Assembly: GCA_049841135.1 (NCBI GenBank)
Contig: JASGHK010000004.1
Location: forward strand, 1,426,001-1,490,000
Direction of reading: 5' to 3'
Source of the DNA: JACRCT01 sp049841135
Lineage (GTDB): Bacteria > Myxococcota > Myxococcia > Myxococcales > UBA5297
DNA length: 64,000 bases
The position numbers and the translations under genes were made by a program. The notes beneath the pieces were generated by a model. It saw only the letters and a list, made by a program, of their open reading frames with translations, was not told the DNA's origin and searched no databases. Of the stretch, positions 36,297 to 45,346 are shown one piece after another (positions within the stretch are counted from its first letter, which is position 1; the number at the start of each line of letters is the position of its first letter).

Positions 36297-39010
36297 GCGC
36301 CTCTTCGCCGGGTGGAACCGCTCGCGCGCCACGATGGGAGCGCTGGCCTGGGCCTGCGTCCTGGTCGCGGCGGTCACCGGCGTGGCGCTCGCCTCCGGCT
36401 ATGACGTCGCCCGGCCCGCGCCGTCCATCGCCCAGCTGGAGCTGACGAGCTTCGCCGGCCGGCTGCTCCGGACGCTCCACGCCTGGAGCAGCCACCTGCT
36501 GGTCGTCCTGGTCGCGCTGCACGTCGTGGAGCACCTCGCGGCGGCGACGGTACGAAAGCCGGCCTTCGGCGTCTGGCTGCGGATCGTGGCGCTCGTGCCG
36601 GGAGTGCTGCTGCTCGCGCTCACCGGCTTCATGCTCAAGGGCGACGCCGAAGGCCAGCTCGCCCGCCAGATCCTCTCCGGCCTGCTCGACCGCATCCCGT
36701 ACGTCGGCAATTCCATGACCGCCGGACTGCTCGGCGTCGGAGACGATCTGCAGACGGTCTACGTCCACCACGTCGCGACCCTGACCATCGCCGTCGCCCT
36801 CGTCGCCCTCGAGCACGCGCGCAGGCTCTGGCCGACCTCCGGGAGCCTCCTCGCTGCCGTTGCGATGACCCTCGTCCTGGGCGTCCTGGCGCCTCCGGCG
36901 CTGCATCGCCAGGCCGATCCGATCATCAAGGGCCCCTGGTACTTCGTCGGCCTGCAGGAGCTGCTGCACTGGCTCTCGCAACCGTCGTGGATCTGGGCGT
37001 TCCCGATCCTCGTCCTCGGCGCCTTGTCGGCCTTGCCCAAGCTGGGACCGGCGGCGTATCGCCGCACCTGCTGGGCGCTGGCGGCGGTTGCGGCCTGCTA
37101 CGTGGGGCTCTCGGTCTTCGCCGGGCTCTTCCGCGGCGCAGGTTGGGAGCTCCGATCGCCTTTCGCGGGCGGAGCGCCACGCTCGAGCCTGTCGCCCAGC
37201 TCGGCCATCGAGCCGCTCGGCCTGGCGAGCCTCGAGGCCGCGAAGGTGCCGACCGTCCAAGGCCGCCCCGAAGGCTGCGTCGGCTGCCACTTCGGCGTCT
37301 CCGGGCTCTCGCCGAGCCACTCCCCCGAGGCGCTCGGCTGCTTCTCCTGCCATCTGGGCGACCCACTCGCGACCGAAGCCGACCGGGCGCACCGGGGCAT
37401 GGTCCGCGTCCCCGGCAACCTCGACACCGCCTCGCAGAGCTGCGGCCGCGCCGGCTGCCACGACGCCATCGTCCCGCGGGTGAAAGGCTCGCTGATGGGG
37501 ACCGCGCGCGGGCTGATCGCGGTGGACCGCTGGGCCTTCGGTGAGCGCCCGACCCAGGACGGCAGCGACGCGGTCCCGCAACTCGGGGCCTCGCCCGCGG
37601 ACACGCACCTGCGCCAGATGTGCGTCGGCTGCCACCTGGGCGAAGCTCAAGGAGAAGCCGGCGCCGACCAACGAGCTGTCCCGGGGAGGCGGCTGCGCGG
37701 CCTGCCACGCCGCCTACCCGAAAGAGAACCGGTACTCGAAGGATCGCGTCTCGGGCTTCGAGCACCCGGCGGTCTCGGTGCAGGTCTCCGACGACACCTG
37801 CTTCGGCTGTCACAGCCGCTCGGGCCGCATCTCTCTGGGCAACGCCGGTTGGTGGGACTCGGGGATCACCGAGGCCGAAGCCGCCAAGCTCCCGGCCGGC
37901 TCCTGGCGAAAGCTCGAGGACGGTCGCTACGTGAGCAAGGCCACCGAGGATTCGCACCACGCCAAGGGCATGACCTGCGTCGACTGCCACACCGCCCAGG
38001 AGACGATGGGCACCGACGGGAGACCGCTCCACGAGGAGCAAGCCACTCACGTGCGCTGCGAGACCTGCCACCGCGAGTCGGAGGCGCAAGCCGTCACTCG
38101 CGCGCAGCTGCCCAGCGAAGCCGGCGCCATCGTCCGTCTGCGCTGGGGCGAGAGGGCCCCTTCGAGGTTCCTGGTCGAGGAGAGCAGCGGCGAGGCCCTG
38201 ACCAACGCGGTTCCCATGGACGACGGCACCGTGGAGGTCCTGGGCAAGAGCAGCGACCGGAAGCTCGTCGCCAAGCCGCCGGCGACGGCCTGCCGCCAGC
38301 TCCCCGGCCACGCGCGGCTCTCGTGCCGCGCCTGCCACGACACGTGGGTCACGCAGTGCGTCGTCTGCCATACGCAGTGGGATCCCCAGGGCGAGCGCCG
38401 CGACCTCCCCACCGGCCGCATGGAGAAAGGCGCGTGGGTCGAGTTCGACGCCCCACCGCGCCTCGGTCCGCCGGCACTCGGCGTCCTCGAGCGCGGGGGC
38501 CGGACGGAGATCGTCCCCTTCGCGCCGGGCATGGTGATGACGCTCAACGGCCCGGCGTCGCATCCGCCAACTCGCCTCCCCGCTTCGGCCAAGGAGCTCA
38601 TCGGCGCCGGTACACGCCACCTCCGCGCCTTCGCGCCGGTCGTGCCGCACACCACCACACGGCAGGGGCTCTCCTGCCAGACCTGCCATGGCGATCCCCA
38701 GGTCCTGGGCTACGGACGCGGCAAGCTCACCTGGAAGGTCGAAGGCGGGACGAGGACCTGGAGCTTCGAGCCGGCGTACGAGACAGACCGGTCCGACGGC
38801 AAGCCGGCCGACGCGTGGATCGGCTTCCTCGACGATGCCCCTGGAATCACCACGCGCCGCGAGGCCCGCTCCCTGACCAGAGACGAGCAGCTCCGCGTGC
38901 TCACCGTCGGCGCCTGCCTGGGCTGCCACCCGCCGGAGGCGCCGGGCCTGCTCTACCTGCACTTCGAGGAGAGCCTGAAGCGGCTCAGGCCCGCGTGTCT
39001 GGGACGCTGA
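36280..39010 (+). CDS. Cytochrome b fused to multiheme cytochrome c (one frame break)
   Basis: About 909 residues from a TTG start with GGGAGG upstream. The cytochrome b part (1-290) has heme ligands His67/His81 and His164/His179 with the canonical 14 and 15 spacings, and GPWYF (218-222) where bc1 complexes have PEWY. The rest carries eleven CXXCH motifs plus one CX4CH, suggesting up to 12 hemes c. The frame changes at 37643-37644 (GGCGAAGCTC for GGCGAGCTC): CVGCH lies before it and CAACH after. With Rieske it would form a quinol:cytochrome c module akin in design to Geobacter CbcL-like proteins. Confidence 0.85.
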
Positions 39011-39020
39011 CGCCGCGCCT

Positions 39021-39072
39021 TCGGCAAGTCACGGCTCGACAAGTCACGACTTGACGAGTCTAGACTTGCCGA
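39021..39072. terminator. Nested inverted repeats between convergent respiratory operons
   Basis: TCGGCAAGTC (39021-39030) pairs perfectly with GACTTGCCGA (39063-39072). Inside it, CTCGACAAGTC (39035-39045) pairs with GACTTGACGAG (39048-39058) with one mismatch. The structure sits between the cytochrome gene stop and the rhodanese stop. It shares TCGACAAG with the repeat cluster at 35771. Confidence 0.55.
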
Positions 39073-39085
39073 GCGGCGCGAGCCC

Positions 39086-39706
39086 TCAGCACCCCTCGCT
39101 GGTCGCTGCCGCCTTGTGCTCCCCCGTGCGCCGGACGGGCGTGACCGGCAGCTTGGCCTCGCTCGCCGCCGCCGGACGCTCGCCGCTCATGAACGCCCGC
39201 ACCGCCTCGCGCTTCTTGGCCGCGTCCAGCGCGTCGGCGTCGGCGAGGCCCTCGAACGACACCTTGCCCAGCACGTCCTTCTCCCAGCGCTCCCAGCCGC
39301 CGGAGAGCCGGTAAATGCGCGGGTTGTCGTGGAGCAGCTTGGGCAGGACGATCGTCTCGGCGTCGCTCTGCGTGTAGAGCACCAGCTTCTTCGACAGGTC
39401 CACGAAGCCGGCGTGCATCGCCTTCTGGCCCGCGGCGCGGTTCTCGTGGCAGCTGCCGCAGTTGACGGCGCCCTTCACGTGGCCCTTCTCGAAGTCCTGC
39501 ACGCTGCGCATGTCGACGACGGCGAAGTCGCGCCGGCCGGCGATCATCCAGTCCGCGAGCGCCGCCGGTTCGACGCGCCGGCTGGCGTCGGCGTCCAGCT
39601 CGAGCTTGAGCCGCCGCTGCGGCTCCCCGCGCACCGAGGCCACCGCGATGAGCACGCCCAGGACGAGGAAGACCCCGGCGAAGACGAAGGAGTTCTTGGT
39701 GAACAT
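39086..39706 (-). CDS. Membrane-anchored degenerate rhodanese with CXXCH motif
   Basis: A 206-residue protein with an N-terminal membrane helix (7-26). The rhodanese fold is recognisable: FAVVDMRSVQDFEKGHVKGAV, then IYRLSGGWERW. The active-site loop reads YTQSDAE, without the catalytic Cys. CGSCHENR follows GHVKGAVN directly, giving a CXXCH that could hold heme c or act as a Cys pair. It is last in the sulfur-respiration operon, 12 bases after the second YeeE/YedE gene. Sulfane-sulfur binding or electron transfer in the periplasm is inferred. Confidence 0.75.
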   Translation of the reverse strand: MFTKNSFVFAGVFLVLGVLIAVASVRGEPQRRLKLELDADASRRVEPAALADWMIAGRRDFAVVDMRSVQDFEKGHVKGAVNCGSCHENRAAGQKAMHAGFVDLSKKLVLYTQSDAETIVLPKLLHDNPRIYRLSGGWERWEKDVLGKVSFEGLADADALDAAKKREAVRAFMSGERPAAASEAKLPVTPVRRTGEHKAAATSEGC

Positions 39707-39718
39707 GCCCTGGCTCCT

Positions 39719-40330
39719 CTAGATGGCCTGCGGCTTCTCGGCGTTCTTGAGCTTCTTGTCGAGCCAGTGGGTGAAGGCGAAGGCGCCCAGCGCCATCACC
39801 ACCACGCCCAGCACCACCACCCCGGTCGGCAGCCCGAGCTTCTCCGGCAGCAGCGCGCGGCCCATGAACGAGGAGTTGTAGAAGCCGCTGATCGCCGGCT
39901 CGAGGAAAGCGAAGCCGATGGCGCCCGCGAGGAAGCCGCCGATGTACGCCATGGCGTCGAAGTTGAGCACCGCACAGGCCACCGCCGCCGTCCCCGGGCA
40001 GTGCTGGCCGACGCCGAAGCCCACGCCCAGCAGCAACCCGCCGACGAGCTGCGGCCAGAGGTAGGTGGGGTTGACGTAGACGAGCTCGAAGTTGAGCAGG
40101 CCGGTGTAGTGCAACCCGAACATCCCCACCATCGCCACGACGATGGCGGTGAACATGACGCGCAGCACCGCGAAGTTGTAGCCGAACCACTGGCCGGCCA
40201 GCACCCGCGGGTTGGCCAGCCCGCCCTGCTCGAGCGCAAAGCCGAACCCGAACCCGAGGACCACCGCGAGCAGCACCTCGGTGGAGGGAGCGAGCGCGAC
40301 GACCTTGGCGACCGGAAGGATGGGGTCCAT
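39719..40330 (-). CDS. YeeE/YedE family transporter half, second
   Basis: A 203-residue membrane protein with five to six helices. FGFGFALEQGGLANPRVLAGQ and GVGFGVGQHCPGTAAVACAVL are the paired signature segments of the YeeE/YedE (sulf_transp) family, with the Cys used for thiosulfate relay. The partner half is encoded immediately upstream, one base separating that stop from this ATG (TGAcATG). Uptake of thiosulfate or other sulfur species is known for YeeE; the operon context supports it here. Confidence 0.88.
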   Translation of the reverse strand: MDPILPVAKVVALAPSTEVLLAVVLGFGFGFALEQGGLANPRVLAGQWFGYNFAVLRVMFTAIVVAMVGMFGLHYTGLLNFELVYVNPTYLWPQLVGGLLLGVGFGVGQHCPGTAAVACAVLNFDAMAYIGGFLAGAIGFAFLEPAISGFYNSSFMGRALLPEKLGLPTGVVVLGVVVMALGAFAFTHWLDKKLKNAEKPQAI

Positions 40331-40331
40331 G

Positions 40332-40883
40332 TCAGGTCCACTCCTTGCGCATGAAGTAGGCGACGGCGTACCCGCCGCCGAACACCGCGAACATGAAGAC
40401 CCAGCTGCCCAGGGCGAGCGTCGCGCCGCCGGTGAGCGCCAGGCCGGAGGTGCAGCCGCGCGCGAGGCGCGCACCAAAGGCGGAGATGATCCCGCCGATG
40501 ATCGCCAGGACGATGCGCCGGACCTTGGTGGTGCGCGGTCCGTGCACGATCTTCGGGCCGAAACGCTTGCTCTTCAGGCCGCCCACGAAGCCGCCCGCGA
40601 GCACGCCGAAGAACATGTAGACGAGGAAGTCGTCGAAGGGATCGCCGCCGTCGAAGAACTGCGACATGTACGCGTTCTTCTTGGCCAGCGTCGTCGCCTC
40701 GGCCGCGGTCCCGCCGTGCACGACCGCGTCCACCTTGTCCACGCCGTAGGACGCGATGCGGGTCATCGCGCCCGAGGCGCCCAGGCCGCGGCCCATCAGC
40801 ACGAAGGTCGCGAGCAGCACCAGGCCGAGCAGGATGCCGGCCTTGTACGAGTTCCAGTACGAGGTCCTGAATTCCTGGTCCAT
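40332..40883 (-). CDS. YeeE/YedE family transporter half, first
   Basis: A 183-residue membrane protein with four helices. FFGVLAGGFVGGLKSKRFG and RLARGCTSGLALTGGATLALGSW are YeeE/YedE signatures, the latter with the conserved GCTSG Cys. A loop of about 50 residues after the first helix (SYGVDKVDAVVHGGT) is larger than usual. It is tightly packed between nrfD (one base after its stop) and the second half, so the two halves likely assemble as one transporter. Confidence 0.88.
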   Translation of the reverse strand: MDQEFRTSYWNSYKAGILLGLVLLATFVLMGRGLGASGAMTRIASYGVDKVDAVVHGGTAAEATTLAKKNAYMSQFFDGGDPFDDFLVYMFFGVLAGGFVGGLKSKRFGPKIVHGPRTTKVRRIVLAIIGGIISAFGARLARGCTSGLALTGGATLALGSWVFMFAVFGGGYAVAYFMRKEWT

Positions 40884-40884
40884 C

Positions 40885-42159
40885 TCACACCTCCTTGAGC
40901 ATCCGGAAGGCCCGCGCGGCGGCGACGAAGAGCAGCACGGCTCCCGCCACCGCGCCGGCGACGATGCCCACCTCGACCAGCGACGGCGTGTACTCGAGGA
41001 ACCCGGCCACGTTGCCCTTGAAGGGCGGCCCGTAAATCAACTTCTCGCCCAGGTGCCCGACCACCGGCTTGAGCGAGAACGCCTGGCCTGCGTAGACCAT
41101 GTTGTAGCGCATCACCAGCAGCGCCATGAGCGGCAGCGAGGCCGCCATGGCCACGAAGCGCGGCTCCTTGCCCCGGCTGCTCAAGAGGATGAACGCCGGC
41201 ACGGCCATGGCCAGCCCCACCTCGAAGAACCAGAAGCTGAAGAAGAGCGGCCCGGAGAGCTGGGCCATCGTCACCTCGTAGAGGTGCGTGTGCTCGCCGT
41301 TGACGCCGAAGATCACCCGCACCGCGGTGGTCAACCCGAGCAGGCCGATGAACAGCAGCAGCAGCTTGCCCAGGGCGACGATGAGCGGGACGTGCTCGTC
41401 CTTCACCTTGCCGTCGTTCTCGAAGAAGTCCTTGAAGTAGACGACGAGGGTGATGAGCGCGGCGCCGGCGACGAGCGCAGTGATCAGGAGATAGACCGGC
41501 AGCACCGGCCCGTACCAGAACGGCCGCGAGTGGTTGAGCGCGAAGACCGAGCCCAGCGTCGCCGAGGCCGCCACCGCCGCCACCAGCTTGGGGATGGCCG
41601 CCATCCGCGCCTTGTGGTGGTCGTCCTTGATGAGGAAGAAGAGCTCGGCCGTCAGGAAGGTGAAGTAGAGGCCGTAGAGCGTCCCCATCCACCAGATGGG
41701 CGAGTGGGGGTTGGGCGAGAGCAGCACCCAGCGCACCAGCAGGAACGGGTGCTCGAGCTCGGTACCGATGACCCCGAAGCCGATGGTGAGCATCACCCAG
41801 GCCAAAAGGATCGCCGGCTTAGTGACGCTCTCGAAGAGCTTGAAGCCGAAGACGTGTACGAGCGAGGAGACCAGGCACAGCCCGGTCGAGGAGACGGCGA
41901 AGAAGACGTAGGTCGCGATGAGCGCACCCCAGCCGATCTCCGAGGTCGTGCCCATCACGTGGTGGCCGTTGAGCAGCGCCACGACGCCGGCGAAGGCGCC
42001 GGCGAGCGCGATGGGAAGCAGGAGCTGCAGGGTTCGCTTGCCGCGGACGACCAGGCGCGGGTCGTCCTTGCTTACCTTGAGCAGGCCGGGCAGTTCCGAG
42101 AGCGCCTGGGGTCCGGCCTGTCCGGCCGGCGGAGGACGACGATCGTCAGGGGCGGTCAT
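40885..42159 (-). CDS. nrfD: NrfD/PsrC-type membrane anchor subunit
   Basis: A 424-residue integral membrane subunit with about ten helices, exchanging electrons with the quinone pool. SSTGLCLVSSLVHVFG, ELEHPFLLVRWVLLSPNPHSPIWWMG and LTAELFFLI are NrfD-family landmarks. It follows the FeS subunit gene by 18 bases. ATG 42159 is chosen; TTG 42171 is in frame but has no ribosome site. Together with the two genes upstream it makes the catalytic, electron-transfer and anchor set of a polysulfide- or thiosulfate-reductase-like complex. Confidence 0.92.
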   Translation of the reverse strand: MTAPDDRRPPPAGQAGPQALSELPGLLKVSKDDPRLVVRGKRTLQLLLPIALAGAFAGVVALLNGHHVMGTTSEIGWGALIATYVFFAVSSTGLCLVSSLVHVFGFKLFESVTKPAILLAWVMLTIGFGVIGTELEHPFLLVRWVLLSPNPHSPIWWMGTLYGLYFTFLTAELFFLIKDDHHKARMAAIPKLVAAVAASATLGSVFALNHSRPFWYGPVLPVYLLITALVAGAALITLVVYFKDFFENDGKVKDEHVPLIVALGKLLLLFIGLLGLTTAVRVIFGVNGEHTHLYEVTMAQLSGPLFFSFWFFEVGLAMAVPAFILLSSRGKEPRFVAMAASLPLMALLVMRYNMVYAGQAFSLKPVVGHLGEKLIYGPPFKGNVAGFLEYTPSLVEVGIVAGAVAGAVLLFVAAARAFRMLKEV

Positions 42160-42177
42160 GTCGGTTCCCAATCCGAA

Positions 42178-42714
42178 TCAGGTGAGGAAGAAGACCTTGG
42201 GCTTGGTGTCCTCGGACTCCTTGAGGACCTTGAACTGCCGGGTCTGCAGCTGGTGGTGCACCTTGGAGTTCGGATCGTCGAGGTCGCCGAAGGTGAGCGC
42301 GTCGGTCGGGCAGACCGCGGCGCAGGCGGGCTCCAGGCCCTCCTTCACCCGGTGCAGGCAGAAGTTGCACTTGTCGATGTAGCCCTCGGGGTGCATGTAG
42401 CGGGCTTCGTACGGACAGGCGAGCGTGCAGGCCTTGCAGCCGATGCACTTGTCCTTGGTCACCTCGACGATGCCGCCCGGCTCGATGTGGCTGGCGCGCG
42501 TGGGGCACGCGGTGACGCACGGAGCGTTCTCGCAGTGGTTGCAGCGCTCGCTGCGCGTCTCGACCGCGAGCTTTGGGAAGGTCCCCCACTCCACCTGGGC
42601 CGTCCAGCAGCGCGCGGCGCCGACGGGGACCTGGTTCTCGTTCTTGCAGGCCAGCACGCAGGCGTTGCAGGTGACGCAGAGGCGCTGGTCGCAGGTCATG
42701 CCATAGCGCGCCAT
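42178..42714 (-). CDS. 4Fe-4S ferredoxin-type electron-transfer subunit
   Basis: A 178-residue subunit with four 4Fe-4S clusters of the PsrB/PhsB/DmsB type. The Cys groups CVTCNACVLACKNEN, CNHCENAPCVTACPT, CIGCKACTLACPYEA and CNFCLHRVKEG with CAAVCPT are all complete. It relays electrons between the molybdopterin subunit and NrfD. It starts three bases after the stop of the catalytic gene. No twin-arginine signal of its own is present, so co-export with the catalytic subunit is expected. Confidence 0.94.
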   Translation of the reverse strand: MARYGMTCDQRLCVTCNACVLACKNENQVPVGAARCWTAQVEWGTFPKLAVETRSERCNHCENAPCVTACPTRASHIEPGGIVEVTKDKCIGCKACTLACPYEARYMHPEGYIDKCNFCLHRVKEGLEPACAAVCPTDALTFGDLDDPNSKVHHQLQTRQFKVLKESEDTKPKVFFLT

Positions 42715-42717
42715 GGC

Positions 42718-44913
42718 TCAGGCCTCCTTGTAGACGGTGACGAAGTTGACGTTCATGCCGGTGCCGCCCATGAGCGGGTCGCGCTTGATGCGCGTGACCA
42801 TCCGCGAGTCGGCGGCGCCGCGCTTGTAGGCGGCCTTCAGGCGCTGATCCTCCCGGCCGAAGCCGTGGACCATGTAGACGCAGTCCTGGCGGATCCGCTC
42901 GGTGATCCGCAGCTTGATGGGACCGGTCTTCACCGCGTCCTGGTTCTCGAGCATCACCCGGTCGCCGTGCTTGAGCTTGAGGATGCGGGCCATCTCCGCG
43001 TTCATCCACAGCTCGTTCTCCGGGAAGATCTCGGTGAGCGCGGGATTGTTGGTGGTGCGCGAGAAGGTGTGCACCGGCGAGCGTCCAAAGAGCAGGCGGA
43101 AGTAACCGGCGGGCGGATCCTCCGGCGGCTCGTAGGTGGGGATGGGCGCGAAGCCGGCGTCGGCGAGCTGCTGGCTGAAGAGCTCGACCTTCTTCGACGG
43201 CGTCTTGAAGGTCATCGCCGGCGAGTCGTCGTAGATCGCCGTGGCGGACCTGGTGATGACGCCGTCCTTCTTGAGCTGCTCGAAGTCGAGGTTGGACTTG
43301 GCCAGGACCTGGCGCAGGTAGTCCTCGGCGTCCTTCCACGGGAAGTAGGCCCCCAGGCCCAGCTTCTCGGCGAGGCTCTTGGCGATCCACCAGCCGGGCT
43401 TGGTGTCGTACAGCGACGGGACCGCGGGCTGGCGGATGGCGACGTAGGGGACCTTGTACGGCGGGTTGTGCAGGTCGTCGAAGCGCTCGAGGTAGGTGTT
43501 CTCCGGCAGCACCACGTCGGCCCAGCTGGTGATCTCCGCGGGCATGGTGTCGATGGCGACCACCAGCTCCAGCTCCTGCATGTTCTTGATGACCTGGTCG
43601 GTGTTCGGCAGCGTCAGCGGCACGTTGCAGCCGTAGACGAGCCAGGCCTTGATGGTCGCCGGCGAGTCGGGCTTGGACGCCGAGGCGTCGCAGACGTCGT
43701 AGGCACACGGCGAGGTGGCCATCGGGAACTTCTGCCGCGGGACGTAGGCCTCCTTGTGCGGGAACTCGGGCGTCGCCAGCTCGGCGAGCTTGATCGCCTC
43801 GGGCAGGTAGAACCCGCCCTTCTTGCCCCAGTTGCCCAGGAGCGCGTTGACGATGGCGATGGCGCGCGAGCGCTGCGAGTCGTTGCCGTACCAGACGACG
43901 TGGCGGCCGGGGTGGACCATCGCCGCCGGCGCGTTCTTGGCCAGCTCGCGCGCGGTCTCGCGGATGAGCCTGGGCTCGAGGCCGGTCTCGAGGTACGCCC
44001 ACTCCGGCGTCTTGTCGGCGACGTGGGCCTTGAGCTGCTCGAAGCCGACGGCGTTGTTCTCGATGAAGGCCTTGTCGTAGCGGCCCTCGGTGATGAGCAC
44101 GTGCATCCAGGCGAGGAGGAGCGCGGTGTCGGTGCCGGGCTTGATGGGCAGCCAGTACTTGGACTTGCTGGCGATGATCGAGAAGCGCGGGTCGACGGTG
44201 ATGAAGGTCGCGCCGTTGGCGTTGGCGGCGGAGACGTCCTGCACCGCCGTGTTGTGCATGTTCTCGCCCAGGTGCGAGCCGATGAAGGCGACGGCCTTGG
44301 CGTTGGCGACGTCGAGCGCCTCGATGGTCCCGGGGTCCTGGCCGAAGGTGGTGTCGAAGCCGGCCTGGCGCGGGCCGCGGCACTGGTCGTAGCTGGGCGC
44401 GACGACGTTGGCGCTGCCCATGGCCTTCATCAGCGTCTTGAAGAAGCTGCCGCCGTGGCCGTGGCTGAAGAGCGCGACGCTGGCCGGACCGTACTTGGCC
44501 TTGATCTCGGCGAGCCTCTTGGCGGTGAAGTCGAGCGCCTCGTCCCAGGTGGCCGGCTTCCACATCGGCCCGCTCGCCGTCTTCACGCGCAACAGCGGCT
44601 GGCGCAGGCGGTCGGGGTCGTAGAGCGCGCCGATGCCGCCGGTGCCGCGCGGGCAGAGCATGCCGTTCGAGAGCGGGTGCTTGGGGTTGCCCTCGATCTT
44701 GTAGACCTTGTCGTCCTTGACGTAGGCCAGGACGCCGCACTTCCAGAAGCACAGCTCGCAGAAGCTGGGGACGACGCGGTCGGGCTTGAGGTGCGGCGAC
44801 TCGGCGTGGGCGTCGCCCGCGAGCAGCTTCAGCCCGCTGCCGGCCGCCAGCCCGCCGAGGATCGTCCCGCCCGAGATCTTCAGGAACGAGCGTCGGTTCA
44901 TGCCGTTCGACAT
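42718..44913 (-). CDS. Polysulfide/thiosulfate reductase-like molybdopterin catalytic subunit
   Basis: A 731-residue periplasmic enzyme. NRRSFLKISGG is a twin-arginine signal. CELCFWKC (Cys52, 55, 59) and GMLCPRG (Cys87) bind the proximal 4Fe-4S cluster. The Mo-bis-MGD domains are complete, and a Cys in SYDQCRGPRQA is a plausible Mo ligand. Subunit order and the YeeE and rhodanese genes downstream favour polysulfide, thiosulfate or tetrathionate as substrate; arsenate or selenate reductase of the same family cannot be excluded. First structural gene after arsR. Confidence 0.88.
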   Translation of the reverse strand: MSNGMNRRSFLKISGGTILGGLAAGSGLKLLAGDAHAESPHLKPDRVVPSFCELCFWKCGVLAYVKDDKVYKIEGNPKHPLSNGMLCPRGTGGIGALYDPDRLRQPLLRVKTASGPMWKPATWDEALDFTAKRLAEIKAKYGPASVALFSHGHGGSFFKTLMKAMGSANVVAPSYDQCRGPRQAGFDTTFGQDPGTIEALDVANAKAVAFIGSHLGENMHNTAVQDVSAANANGATFITVDPRFSIIASKSKYWLPIKPGTDTALLLAWMHVLITEGRYDKAFIENNAVGFEQLKAHVADKTPEWAYLETGLEPRLIRETARELAKNAPAAMVHPGRHVVWYGNDSQRSRAIAIVNALLGNWGKKGGFYLPEAIKLAELATPEFPHKEAYVPRQKFPMATSPCAYDVCDASASKPDSPATIKAWLVYGCNVPLTLPNTDQVIKNMQELELVVAIDTMPAEITSWADVVLPENTYLERFDDLHNPPYKVPYVAIRQPAVPSLYDTKPGWWIAKSLAEKLGLGAYFPWKDAEDYLRQVLAKSNLDFEQLKKDGVITRSATAIYDDSPAMTFKTPSKKVELFSQQLADAGFAPIPTYEPPEDPPAGYFRLLFGRSPVHTFSRTTNNPALTEIFPENELWMNAEMARILKLKHGDRVMLENQDAVKTGPIKLRITERIRQDCVYMVHGFGREDQRLKAAYKRGAADSRMVTRIKRDPLMGGTGMNVNFVTVYKEA

Positions 44914-44923
44914 GGTTCGGCTC

Positions 44924-45256
44924 CTAGCCGTGGGTTCCGGTCTGCCGCGCCTTCACCTCTTCGCAGCAGCCGTCGAGGCAGCTCATCAACTTCTGGAGGT
45001 TGGGCTCGGCGACCTCGTAGACCGCCAGCCCGCCCTGCCGCTGCGTACGCACCAGGCCGCTCATCCGCAAGATGCGCAGCTGCTGGGAGACGATGGGTTG
45101 GGCGATCCCCAGCTCCTCAGCGAGCGCGTTGACGTGCCGCGGCCGCTCCAGCAGCGCGGCGATGACGCACATCCGCACCGGGTGCGCGACGGCCTTGAGC
45201 ACCTGTACGCGGTGGTCGAGGCGCTTGGTCTGCTTCCAATGTTCGATAGTAGCCAT
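44924..45256 (-). CDS. ArsR/SmtB family repressor of the sulfur operon
   Basis: A 110-residue winged-helix regulator. AHPVRMCVIAALLERP and LAEELGIAQPIVSQQLRIL are the recognition core of ArsR proteins. The Cys of RMCVIAAL and a C-terminal CLDGCCEE cluster could sense metals, arsenite or persulfide. ATG 45256 is chosen because an earlier in-frame start (45322) would read through the probable promoter. It ends ten bases before the catalytic subunit gene, so it is probably an autoregulated first gene of the operon. Confidence 0.88.
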   Translation of the reverse strand: MATIEHWKQTKRLDHRVQVLKAVAHPVRMCVIAALLERPRHVNALAEELGIAQPIVSQQLRILRMSGLVRTQRQGGLAVYEVAEPNLQKLMSCLDGCCEEVKARQTGTHG

Positions 45257-45286
45257 AGTCTCGTATAGCGATAGCGATATATCCAG
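45257..45286 (-). promoter_or_regulatory. Promoter/operator of the arsR-sulfur operon
   Basis: On the minus strand, TATCGC TATCGC TATACG (45279-45262) forms three near-identical hexamers just upstream of ATG 45256, in an AT-rich patch (GGATATATCGC) unusual for this sequence. It is a likely -10 region overlapped by an operator, but no dyad typical of ArsR sites is clean. Confidence 0.5.
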
Positions 45287-45346
45287 ACATGGCTTGTACG
45301 CCGTTTCACGAATGGCTGTCAAACACGGGGCATCAAGGCCTTGAGA

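Noticed and set aside
40756..45132. Plus-strand frame of over 1,450 codons opposite the sulfur-respiration operon
   Set aside because: The minus-strand genes carry complete cofactor motifs; the plus translation is Asp/Gly/Arg-rich without motifs.
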